A DNA stretch of 64,000 bases, taken from Leifsonia poae. Lineage in GTDB: Bacteria; Actinomycetota; Actinomycetes; Actinomycetales; Microbacteriaceae. Position 1 is the first letter of the stretch. Each line of letters begins with the position of its first letter. A program made the translations under genes and the position numbers. The notes beneath the pieces were generated by a model. That model was not told the DNA's origin and searched no databases. It saw only the letters and a program-made list of their open reading frames with translations. Below are positions 56,639-64,000 of this stretch, piece after piece. Where the stretch lies: contig NZ_BSEN01000003.1 in assembly GCF_027921845.1 (NCBI RefSeq), positions 56,375 to 120,374 of the forward strand. Reading direction: 5' to 3'.

Positions 56639-58852
56639 ATGGTCGACGGCTACGGCGCCGTTCTCTCACTGCGCGCAGCAGGCACGTCCTTCGTCATCGA
56701 CACGGCGGGACGCGTGCCGCGGGTGCTGCACTGGGGGGCGGACATCGGCCCCCTCGACGAGGTCGCCGCGGCCGCTCTACGGGATACAGCGGGCCCCGCC
56801 GTGCTGAACAATTCGCCCGACATCCCCCGGGCGTTCAGCCTGTGGCCCACCGAGTTCGAAGGGTGGGCGGGCACCCCGGCCCAGGAGGGCCACGCCGCCG
56901 GTTCGGCGACGACACCGCGGCCGCGCACGGTGGCCGTACGCCATCGCCAGGACGGCCGGGCCGGCGAGGACGGCGGTGTGATCGAGATCGACCTGGTCGA
57001 CGACATCACGGCGCTGCGTTCGACCATGTCGCTCGCACTCGACCGGTTCGGCGTGCTCGCCGTCGACGTGTCCCTGGTGCGGGACACGTCCCTCTCCCCG
57101 CACGCGACCGCCATCGCGTACACCCTCGACGCGCTCCGCGTGCTCCTCCCGCTCCCCGAACGGGCCGTCGACATCCTCGACTTCACCGGCAAGTGGTGCC
57201 GCGAGCGCGCCCCTCAGCGTGGGCCGGTGTTCTTCGGAAGCCACGTGCGCCGGGCCCGGCGCGGGAAGCCGGGCCACGACGCTCCGTTCCTCGTCGTGGC
57301 CGGCACGGAGGACCTCGGCTTCGGCCGGGGCGAGGCCTGGGCGACGCACCTCGCATGGAGCGGCGACGCCGAGTACGTCGTCGAGAAGCTGACCGAGGGC
57401 GCCGGTACGTTCTCCTCCGTCCTCGGAGTCGGCGAGGGCCTTCGGCCCGGGGAGATGGCGCTCGAGGACGGCGACCGCTACGCCGCGCCGACGGCCCTGT
57501 TCGTCTGGTCGGGCGACGGCCTCGACGGGATCGCGGCGCGGCTGCACCAACGCTTGCGTGCGCGTCCGACACACCCGTCCTCTCCCCGCCCCCTGACGCT
57601 GAACTCGTGGGAGGCCGTCTACTTCGACCACGACCTGGAGCGGCTGACCTCGCTCGTCGAGCGGGCCTCCCGCGTGGGTGTGGAGCGCATCGTGCTCGAC
57701 GACGGGTGGTTCCACGGCCGCCGCGACGCGAATGCCGGGCTCGGCGACTGGTTCGTCGACCGGTCCATCTGGCCCGACGGCCTCTCGCCGCTGGTCGAGG
57801 TCGTCCGCTCCCACGACATGGAGTTCGGCATCTGGTTCGAGCCGGAGATGATCAGCCTCGACTCGGACCTCGCCAGGGCCCACCCGGAGTGGGTGCTCGG
57901 GCCTCAGCACGCGCTCGGCGCGACCGCACGGGATCAGTACGTTCTCGACCTGACCCGCCCCGACGCGTACGCCCACGTGCTCGAGCAGATCAGCGCGATC
58001 GTCGGGGAGTACGACGTCGACTACATCAAGTGGGACCACAACCGCGACCTCTCCGAGCCGGTGAGCGGGCGCGCGGGAATCGACCGCCCGGTCGTCCACG
58101 AGCAGACGCTCGCGCTGTACCGGATGCTGGACACCCTGCGCGCGCGGCATCCGGGCCTCGAGATCGAGACATGCTCCGGGGGCGGAGGGCGCGTCGATCT
58201 GGGGATCCTCGACCGCACCGACCGCGTCTGGGCGTCGGACTGCAACGACCCGGTGGAACGTCTGCAGATCGAGCGCTGGACCAGGATGCTCGTGCCTCCG
58301 GAACTCATCGGCTCACACCTCGGGGCGGAGCGCTCGCACACGACCTCCCGTCACACCGACCTTGCGTTCCGGCTGATCGTCGCGCTCACGGCCCATGCGG
58401 GCATCGAGTGGGACCTGCAGGAGGCCGACGACGGCCAGCTCGCGCAGATCGCGCGCTGGGGGGCCGCCTATCGCGAGCTGCGCGGGCTGATGCACACCGG
58501 TCGCGTCGTGAACGCCGACCTCGCCGACGAGGCGACGGTTCTCACCGGCATCGTCGGCGCCGATGGGAGCAGGTCGATCTTCACGTGGGCACGGCTCGCC
58601 ACCTCGGCCCCCGGGCAGTCCGGGCGGGTGCGCTTCCCCGGTCTCGACGCAGCGTCGCAGTACGCCGTGCGGATCCGTGACGACTTCGGGCCCGCCAGCC
58701 GCCACCAGAGCGCCGATCCCGCGTGGATCGTCGCGGCTACTCGGGCCGACGGCGTCATTCTTCCCGGAGCGGTGCTCGCCATGGCCGGCGTCCCGATGCC
58801 CACCCTCAACCCGCAGCAGGCGATGCTGTTCGACCTCGTGCGGGTGCCCTGA
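56639..58852 (+). CDS. GH36 alpha-galactosidase
   Basis: A 737-residue enzyme of GH36. N-terminal beta-supersandwich, TIM barrel from about residue 320 (SWEAVYFDHDLERLTSLVERAS, IVLDDGWFHGRRDA), the nucleophile Asp466 in YIKWDHNRDL, and the acid/base Asp534 in VWASDCNDPVERLQ. ETCSGGGGRVDLGIL is the C-S-G-G-G substrate block. It releases terminal alpha-galactose (raffinose-type or galactosyl side chains) in the cytoplasm; no signal peptide. ATG 56639 follows AGGAG (7 nt). Confidence 0.94.
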   Translation: MVDGYGAVLSLRAAGTSFVIDTAGRVPRVLHWGADIGPLDEVAAAALRDTAGPAVLNNSPDIPRAFSLWPTEFEGWAGTPAQEGHAAGSATTPRPRTVAVRHRQDGRAGEDGGVIEIDLVDDITALRSTMSLALDRFGVLAVDVSLVRDTSLSPHATAIAYTLDALRVLLPLPERAVDILDFTGKWCRERAPQRGPVFFGSHVRRARRGKPGHDAPFLVVAGTEDLGFGRGEAWATHLAWSGDAEYVVEKLTEGAGTFSSVLGVGEGLRPGEMALEDGDRYAAPTALFVWSGDGLDGIAARLHQRLRARPTHPSSPRPLTLNSWEAVYFDHDLERLTSLVERASRVGVERIVLDDGWFHGRRDANAGLGDWFVDRSIWPDGLSPLVEVVRSHDMEFGIWFEPEMISLDSDLARAHPEWVLGPQHALGATARDQYVLDLTRPDAYAHVLEQISAIVGEYDVDYIKWDHNRDLSEPVSGRAGIDRPVVHEQTLALYRMLDTLRARHPGLEIETCSGGGGRVDLGILDRTDRVWASDCNDPVERLQIERWTRMLVPPELIGSHLGAERSHTTSRHTDLAFRLIVALTAHAGIEWDLQEADDGQLAQIARWGAAYRELRGLMHTGRVVNADLADEATVLTGIVGADGSRSIFTWARLATSAPGQSGRVRFPGLDAASQYAVRIRDDFGPASRHQSADPAWIVAATRADGVILPGAVLAMAGVPMPTLNPQQAMLFDLVRVP

Positions 58853-58954
58853 TGCGCTCGCACGCCGCCGGACCGGCCCGCTCCTCAGACGGCCCACCGC
58901 ACTAACCGCTCCGGCGCACCGACGCGCCAGGGGCTCTTCAGAGAGGAAGATCGC

Positions 58955-61420
58955 ATGACACGCCATACACGCACGCGAGGTGGTCTCACAGCCATGGTCG
59001 CGGCGATCGCGGCACTGGGGCTCGCTGTCGCCGCAGCCGCCCCGGCGGGCGCGACGCCGATGGATCGCGCCACGCCGTCCCCGACCAGCACGGTGACCCG
59101 ACCGCCAGCCGTTGCTCCTGCTCCCGATTCCTGGGCGATGACGCCCTATATGGGTTGGAGCAGCTACAGCATGCAGGTCTACAGCGGGAATCCGAAGTGG
59201 ATCACCGCCGACCAGATCGTCGCTCAGTCCGACGCGATGCACGCCAAGCTGCAGAAGGCCGGCTACGACTACATCAACGTCGACTCCGGCTGGACCGACC
59301 ACGTCGACGCCAACGGGCGGCCGGCTCCGAGCGACGCGCTCTACCCGCAGGGCCTGAAGGCGGTCATCGATCACGTCCACGCGAACGGGCAGAAGTTCGG
59401 GCTCTACCTCATCCCGGGCATCTCACCGGATGTCTACAACAAGGCCTACCCGATCGAGGGCGCGCCCGGCTGCACCACGAAGAGCATCGTGAAGCAGCCG
59501 TTGCAGCAAGCCGATTACTGGAAGATCGGCTACCGCATCGACTTCGGCAACCCGTGCGCGCAGAAGTACGTCGACTCGGTCGTCGACCAGCTCGCCGCGT
59601 GGGGCGTGAACTTCCTCAAGTTTGACAGCGTGACCCCGGGCTCGGGTGTCAGCGACCTCTCTCTCGACGCGCGCGACGACGTCGCCGCCTGGTCGAAGGC
59701 CCTCAAGAAGCACGGAATTTGGTTCGAGCTGTCGTGGGCGCTCGACATCAACTACGCCGACACGTGGAAGCAGTACGCGAACGGCTGGCGCGTCGAATGG
59801 GACGTCGAGTGCTACTGCGCCGGTGTGGCGCTGACCCAGTGGGACAACATCGCGCGACTCTTCCCACGGGCGGCGGACTGGTGGCGCTATGCCGGCCCCG
59901 GCGGCTGGAACGATTTCGATTCGCTCGACGTCGGCAACGGCAGCATGGACGGACTCACCCGCGACGAGCGACGCACCGCGACCACGCTGTGGGCGATCTC
60001 GGCGGCTCCGATGTACGTCGGCAACGATCTGACCAAGCTGGATCAGTTCGGCGTCGACCTGCTCACCAACCGCGAGGTCGTCGCGGTCAACCAGGCGGGG
60101 ACGCCGGCACAGCCGGTCTCCACATCGACCGACAAGCAGGTCTGGTACGCACCGAACGCCGACGGCAGCTACACGGTCGCGCTGTTCAACCTCGGCCGCA
60201 CCGACGCGGACATCACGGCGAACTGGTCCGATCTCGGACTGAATGGCGCGGCGACCGTCCGCGACCTGTGGGCGGGCAAGGACCTCGGACGCTTCGACGC
60301 GCAGTTCACGGGCCGTTCGATCCCGATCCATGGCGTCCGCCTGCTCAGGGTGACCCCGCAGAAGAACTCGACGGTCGCGCTCAACGATGACGCGCAACGC
60401 GTGACGTACTCCGGAACGTGGAAGCGCAACGGTGGTCTCGAGGATCCGGCGACGGCTCAGCCGCTGCAGGTGGCGGTGGGCGATTCGTCGACCGGTCCGG
60501 TTCCGACGCCGCCCGCCTCTGGCCGTGTCGTCGCTGTGAACGACGGCGATGCCGGCATCTCCTACAGCGGCGGGTGGGGTCAGAGCGGCGGCCGCGGTTT
60601 CGGCGACTACAAAGACGACGTGCATTACGCCGAGACCGATGGCTCGTCGTTCCAGTACACCTTCTCGGGGACGGGCATCGACTACGTGACCGAGCTGGAC
60701 GAGTCGCAGGGCGATGTGGACGTGTATCTCGACGGCCAGTTGCAGAAGACGGTGAGCACGGGTCGCGACGCGGGTCAGCCACGTCTCGTGCAGCAGGCGG
60801 TGTGGAGTGTCAGCGGACTGTCGAACGGCTCGCACACGCTGCGCGTCGTGAAGAAGTCGGGTGGTTACATGTTGCTGGACAAGCTCGATGTGACGCTGGC
60901 GAGCCTGCTGAAGCCGGACACCGCCGTGTTCGACAAGGCGAAGCCCGCCGATGTGTCGGTCGGCCTCCTGCGCGACGGCGGCGAGCTCGCCGGCATCACC
61001 CGCGACGGCACGGCGCTGAAGCGGGGCACCGACTACGTCGTGTCCGGCTCCACCGTGACGATCCGCGCGGGGTATCTCGCCGGGCTGGCTGCGGGAACCG
61101 CGTCGCTCAGCTTCGCTTTCGGTGGCGACGCGCATGACGACGTCCACGCGACGACGAAGAACGGCGACTCGGTCAGCCTCACCTTCCGCGGCACCGGCAT
61201 CTCCTGGATCGGCCCGACCGCGCCCGATCAGGGCACGGCCGGCGTCTCGCTGGATGGCAAGCTGGTGAAGTCCGTGAACGTGCACTCGGATGCGCGCCGC
61301 ACGGGCCAGACCCTGTTCAGCGTGGACGGGCTGCGCGACGGAGAGCACCGCATCACTGTCACGAAGGCGTCGGGAGACGTTCTCCGGCACGACCTGTTCC
61401 AGTACACCGTGAAGAAGTAG
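58955..61420 (+). CDS. Secreted GH27-like alpha-galactosidase with X2 and galactose-binding-type modules
   Basis: An 821-residue exported enzyme. Signal peptide to about residue 34. The GH27 catalytic domain covers 65-465: MTPYMGWSSYSMQVY, VDSGWTDHVDANG, nucleophile Asp224 in FLKFDSVTPG, acid/base Asp283 in RVEWDVE, and PGGWNDFDSLDVGNG (GWND-D motif). The C-terminal half has a beta-sandwich carbohydrate-binding-like repeat (VVAVNDGDAGISYSGGWGQ to LRVVKKSGG, about 525-635), an X2 immunoglobulin-like module (PADVSVGLLRDGGELAGITRDGTALKRGTDYVVSG) and a second copy (DDVHATTKNGDSVSLTFRGTGISWIG). It would trim galactose outside the cell. ATG 58955 follows AGAGAGGA. Confidence 0.92.
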   Translation: MTRHTRTRGGLTAMVAAIAALGLAVAAAAPAGATPMDRATPSPTSTVTRPPAVAPAPDSWAMTPYMGWSSYSMQVYSGNPKWITADQIVAQSDAMHAKLQKAGYDYINVDSGWTDHVDANGRPAPSDALYPQGLKAVIDHVHANGQKFGLYLIPGISPDVYNKAYPIEGAPGCTTKSIVKQPLQQADYWKIGYRIDFGNPCAQKYVDSVVDQLAAWGVNFLKFDSVTPGSGVSDLSLDARDDVAAWSKALKKHGIWFELSWALDINYADTWKQYANGWRVEWDVECYCAGVALTQWDNIARLFPRAADWWRYAGPGGWNDFDSLDVGNGSMDGLTRDERRTATTLWAISAAPMYVGNDLTKLDQFGVDLLTNREVVAVNQAGTPAQPVSTSTDKQVWYAPNADGSYTVALFNLGRTDADITANWSDLGLNGAATVRDLWAGKDLGRFDAQFTGRSIPIHGVRLLRVTPQKNSTVALNDDAQRVTYSGTWKRNGGLEDPATAQPLQVAVGDSSTGPVPTPPASGRVVAVNDGDAGISYSGGWGQSGGRGFGDYKDDVHYAETDGSSFQYTFSGTGIDYVTELDESQGDVDVYLDGQLQKTVSTGRDAGQPRLVQQAVWSVSGLSNGSHTLRVVKKSGGYMLLDKLDVTLASLLKPDTAVFDKAKPADVSVGLLRDGGELAGITRDGTALKRGTDYVVSGSTVTIRAGYLAGLAAGTASLSFAFGGDAHDDVHATTKNGDSVSLTFRGTGISWIGPTAPDQGTAGVSLDGKLVKSVNVHSDARRTGQTLFSVDGLRDGEHRITVTKASGDVLRHDLFQYTVKK

Positions 61421-61432
61421 CCGAGGAGTTCC

Positions 61433-62065
61433 ATGTCCCATCGCACCCGATTCGTCTTCGTCGGCGACTCGATCACCGACTGCGGCCGCGATCGGGGCGA
61501 CTCCGCGTCGCTCGGCGATGGCTACGTCCGCATCCTCGCGGACGCCATCGCCGAGCGCGCTGGAGGGGCGGACGTGCGCAACGTCGGCGTCTCCGGCGAT
61601 CGAGCGATCGACCTGGAGGCCCGCTGGGCGACCGACGTCGTGGCCGCCCACCCGGACGTGCTCACCGTCTACGTCGGAGTCAACGACATGTGGCGCCGCT
61701 TCGACAGCGACGACCCCACGTCGCCCGAGGCCTTCCAGGCGACCCTGCTCCGACTCCTCGACACCCTGCCTGCTCCCCTGCCCCGCCTCCTGATCATTGA
61801 GCCCTTCTTCCTGCCGTCCACGCCCGCACACCGCGAGTGGATCGACGACCTCGACGGCAAGCGCGCGGTGCTCCGCCGAGTTGCCGACCAGTACGGGGCG
61901 ACGTTCGTTCCGCTGCACGACCGCCTGACCGCCGCTGCGGCCGAGAGCGGCATCGCCGCCATCGCCCCGGACGGCGTGCACCCGAGCCCCGCCGGCCACG
62001 CCCTGATCGCCGAAGCGTGGCTGGAGGCGTTCGGAGCGACCGATCCGGATGCGCGGGCGTCCTGA
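61433..62065 (+). CDS. SGNH/GDSL-family hydrolase
   Basis: A 210-residue SGNH esterase with all four blocks: GDSITDCG (Ser), GVSGDRAIDL (Gly), VGVNDMWRR (Asn) and DGVHPSPAGHA (Asp-His). It has no signal peptide and likely removes acyl groups from glycans or glycosides in the cytoplasm. ATG 61433 follows CGAGGAG. It lies 12 bp after the GH27-like gene and 3 bp before the next esterase, forming an operon. Confidence 0.93.
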   Translation: MSHRTRFVFVGDSITDCGRDRGDSASLGDGYVRILADAIAERAGGADVRNVGVSGDRAIDLEARWATDVVAAHPDVLTVYVGVNDMWRRFDSDDPTSPEAFQATLLRLLDTLPAPLPRLLIIEPFFLPSTPAHREWIDDLDGKRAVLRRVADQYGATFVPLHDRLTAAAAESGIAAIAPDGVHPSPAGHALIAEAWLEAFGATDPDARAS

Positions 62066-62068
62066 CCG

Positions 62069-62980
62069 ATGAACCCGCTGCACCCCGAGGCCCCGGTGGG
62101 TCACGAACCCCTGCCGACACCGGACGACTATCGGGACTTCTGGGCGGCCGCGATGGAGGATGCACGCCGGTTCCCGCTCGCGACCGGCATCGAACCGATC
62201 GACACGAGGCTGACGATGATCGACGTGTTCGACGTCACCTTCCGGGGCTCGAACGGCCGGGCGGTGAGCGGTTGGCTGAGGCTACCGCGCCACCGCCCCG
62301 GCCCCCTCCCTGCCGTCGTTCACGCGAACGGCTACGGTGCCGGCAGGCTGGCGCCGATCGACGACCTCACCTGGTCGGCGGCCGGCTTCGCTCACCTCGT
62401 GGTGAACACCCACGGTCAGGGCGGCGGCAGCGCCGGGCACCTGCTCGAGAGCATCGACGACGCTGAGAACTCCTACTACCGAGGGGTCTTCGTGGATGTC
62501 GCACGGGCCGTCGACGCCGTCCGCGGCCTGGCCGAGGTCGACCCATCGCGCGTGGCGATGATCGGCAACAGCCAGGGCGGAGGCATCGCCCTGGGCGTCG
62601 GAGCCCTCGTGCCGGACCTCGTCGCCGTCCTCGCCCAGGCCCCCTTCCTGACGGACGCACCCGAGGCCGTTCGGCGCGCGGCGCAGGGGCCCTGGACCGA
62701 GCTGCGCGGCTACCTCCGCGAGCATCCCGACCGCGCCACCGCCGTCGCGCGCACGCTCTCCTACGTCGACGGGGTCACCTCCGCCCGCCACGCGACGGCG
62801 CCGGGCTGGATGTCGGCGGGCCTCGACGACGACATCTGCCCTCCGCAGACCACCCGCGCGGCGGCCGCGGCGTACGCGGCACCGCTCGTTTTCCGCGAAT
62901 GGCCGGATGCCGGCCACGAGGCCGGCGGCGCCGCCGACCGGGAGGCAGCCCTCGCGGTGCTCACGCAGCGCTTCGCCTAG
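62069..62980 (+). CDS. Acetylxylan esterase-like alpha/beta hydrolase (CE7-like)
   Basis: A 303-residue alpha/beta hydrolase of the acetylxylan esterase/cephalosporin deacetylase group. MIGNSQGGGIALGVGAL carries the nucleophilic Ser in GNSQGG, SAGLDDDICPP the catalytic Asp, and WPDAGHEAGG the His. RLPRHRPGPLPAVVHANGYGAGR is the oxyanion-side strand. It would deacetylate oligosaccharides before the glycosidases act. ATG 62069 lies 3 bp after the SGNH gene. It overlaps the VIT-family gene on the other strand by 4 bp. Confidence 0.9.
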   Translation: MNPLHPEAPVGHEPLPTPDDYRDFWAAAMEDARRFPLATGIEPIDTRLTMIDVFDVTFRGSNGRAVSGWLRLPRHRPGPLPAVVHANGYGAGRLAPIDDLTWSAAGFAHLVVNTHGQGGGSAGHLLESIDDAENSYYRGVFVDVARAVDAVRGLAEVDPSRVAMIGNSQGGGIALGVGALVPDLVAVLAQAPFLTDAPEAVRRAAQGPWTELRGYLREHPDRATAVARTLSYVDGVTSARHATAPGWMSAGLDDDICPPQTTRAAAAAYAAPLVFREWPDAGHEAGGAADREAALAVLTQRFA

Positions 62981-63669
62981 AAGATCAGCACGCCCGCGAG
63001 ATAGCTGACCCCGAGCGTCCCGACGCCGACCGTGAGCGACCGCCCGATCGTGCGGAGAACCGTCGTGCGCCCGCTGCGCGCGCTCACGATCGAGGTCAGG
63101 ATCAGCGAGACGATCACGGCGAGCAGCACCGCCCACGCCTCGAGCCGTCCCGGCACCAGGATCGTGATCAGCAGCGGGACCAGCGCGCCCAGCACGAAAG
63201 CGACACCCGCGGTGACCCCCGACCAGATCGGCGCCGCCCTCGACATCACCTCGCGGATGCCGTGCTCGGTCTCGAGCTGCGCGCCCAGCGCATCCGCCGC
63301 CGTCAGCTGTTCGGCCACCTGACGTGCGAGCTCGGCTGTCAGCCCTTTTCGCTCGTAGTACCCGGCCAGTTCGACGACCTCATCCTCCGGACTGAGCGCG
63401 AGCTGCGCGGCCTCCTCCCGCGCGACCCTGAGCTGGGCCTCACGCTCGGCGGCCTCCTCCGACCACTTCGCGCCGCCCAGGCTGAGTCCGCCGGCCACGG
63501 TCGCCACGATCGCGGCTGTCAGGAGTGTCGCGTCGTTCGCCCCGGCCCCCGCGAAACCCTCGAGCACACCGGCCGTCGCGATGATGCCGTCGTTGGCGTC
63601 CACGGTCCACGAACGCAGGGATGCCGCATCCGTCACTGCATCGCGGAACCGGATGAGCAGGCTGGCCAT
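62977..63669 (-). CDS. VIT1/CCC1-family transporter
   Basis: A 230-residue VIT (vacuolar iron transporter) family membrane protein. WTVDANDGIIATAGVLEGFAGAG and GGLSLGGAKWSEEAAEREAQ are the family signature of helices 1-2, followed by a cytoplasmic acidic helix region (about 75-135) and three more helices. In eukaryotes VIT1 exports Fe2+/Mn2+ from the cytosol; in bacteria it is likely a divalent metal exporter. ATG 63669 is preferred; GTG 63684 is in frame. Confidence 0.9.
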   Translation of the reverse strand: MASLLIRFRDAVTDAASLRSWTVDANDGIIATAGVLEGFAGAGANDATLLTAAIVATVAGGLSLGGAKWSEEAAEREAQLRVAREEAAQLALSPEDEVVELAGYYERKGLTAELARQVAEQLTAADALGAQLETEHGIREVMSRAAPIWSGVTAGVAFVLGALVPLLITILVPGRLEAWAVLLAVIVSLILTSIVSARSGRTTVLRTIGRSLTVGVGTLGVSYLAGVLIF

Positions 63670-63729
63670 GCGCCATGTTCTCACGACCGTGCGCTGCGAA
63701 CGTCCGCTCAGCCCGGGGCGGACGCCGAT

Positions 63730-64000
63730 TCAGCGCGGCGACCGGAGCCCGGTCGGCAGCGCGTAGTCGGGAACGCTGTCATCGGTGGCGAACATGTCGG
63801 TCATCTTCATCATCGCGGCGAAGGCGAGCCGATTCGAGAACGTGAAGTCCCGCATCCGGATGCGCGCCCGCGACGGCGGAGCGAGGAACGGTCCCGCGTT
63901 GCCGGACCGCGCGATCTTCGTCGGCTTCAGCATGCGCCGGTTGTAACCGGCGAAGGCGGCCCGATGGTCGCCGCCTGCGGCCGCGAGCTCTCCGGCGAGG
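63730..64000 (-). CDS. FAD-dependent monooxygenase, C-terminal end (cut by the window edge)
   Basis: An incomplete frame running off the right edge, reading LAGELAAAGGDHRAAFAGYN and then RRMLKPTKIARSGNAGPFLA towards RLAFAAMMKMTDMFATDDSVPDYALP. The ELAAAGGDHRAAFAxYxxRM segment is typical of the C-terminal helices of UbiH/PHBH-type flavin monooxygenases. About 90 residues are visible; the catalytic and FAD-binding parts lie outside. Confidence 0.75.
   Translation of the reverse strand, partial: LAGELAAAGGDHRAAFAGYNRRMLKPTKIARSGNAGPFLAPPSRARIRMRDFTFSNRLAFAAMMKMTDMFATDDSVPDYALPTGLRSPR

Noticed and set aside
1-64000. Horizontally acquired island, prophage, IS element or restriction/defence system
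   Set aside because: No transposase, integrase, phage or nuclease genes were seen, and base composition and codon use look even; only short AT-rich regulator sites stand out.
1-64000. tRNA or rRNA gene
   Set aside because: No GTTCRANYC-type arm with matching acceptor stem or rRNA sequence was noticed by eye; a tRNAscan run would settle it.

Overview
The window is high-GC DNA from an actinobacterium, most likely a member of the Microbacteriaceae. The signs are dense short-spaced operons with 1-4 nt overlaps, frequent GTG/TTG starts, actinobacterial families (BioQ-type TetR, DUF3566, ScbR-type receptor, HtpX-free LCP protein with a LytR_C tail, MgtA behind an M-box, IdeR/DtxR box), and many genes whose start codon lies exactly 6 nt after a TANNNT-like -10 box (leaderless transcripts). 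No rRNA, tRNA, IS element, prophage or CRISPR array was found. The last gene runs off the right edge; the first is complete.

Layout. 1-9.9 kb: FMN reductase, a 126-bp intergenic repeat block, a small membrane protein, a MarR-GlxA regulator pair, a stand-alone gap, an LCP cell-wall ligase, a PoxB-type pyruvate oxidase, a small VOC protein and a gamma-butyrolactone-receptor-like TetR regulator. 9.9-15.4 kb: a DUF3566 membrane protein, then a divergent biotin locus: a BioQ-like repressor facing three tandem operators and bioY - acyl-CoA ligase - thiolase - bioM - bioN. 15.4-21 kb: a CHY zinc-finger protein and a convergent surface-glycan cluster (two GT-B glycosyltransferases; a GT2 enzyme and a polysaccharide/lipid ABC exporter on the other strand). 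21-26.9 kb: DUF1254-type protein, F420/NADP reductase-like protein, MgtA Mg2+ P-type ATPase behind an M-box riboswitch, GyrI-like protein and TM2 protein. 26.9-32.3 kb: a DUF916 (WxL-interacting) surface protein next to a secreted metallophosphoesterase with a WxL-like tail, a HupE/UreJ membrane protein and a BMP-like lipoprotein. 32.3-36.3 kb: an iron-siderophore uptake operon (ATPase, lipoprotein, fused double permease) under a DtxR-type box. 36.4-41.5 kb: VOC protein, MarR/oxidoreductase divergent pair with a perfect palindrome, acyl-CoA ligase and SDR. 41.6-46.9 kb: class A beta-lactamase / LysR / second SxxK hydrolase, then a membrane protein-histidine kinase-response regulator operon. 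47-49.6 kb: LtrA and a DAO-type flavoenzyme. 49.6-63 kb: a glycan-utilisation locus (ROK regulator, sugar ABC transporter without its ATPase, GH95, and divergently GH36, secreted GH27, SGNH esterase, CE7-like esterase). 63-64 kb: VIT-family transporter and the C-terminal end of a flavin monooxygenase.

Most coherent systems: (i) a BioQ-controlled biotin uptake operon that also carries a ligase and an atypical thiolase, the same trio as the BirA-controlled yhfUTS of Bacillus subtilis; (ii) an IdeR/DtxR-controlled siderophore importer; (iii) a Mg2+-riboswitch-controlled MgtA; (iv) an alpha-galactoside/alpha-L-fucoside (or L-galactoside) utilisation locus; (v) a possible actinobacterial WxL-type surface pair. 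Coordinates of starts were chosen from Shine-Dalgarno spacing, leaderless promoter geometry and family N-termini; no database search was possible.
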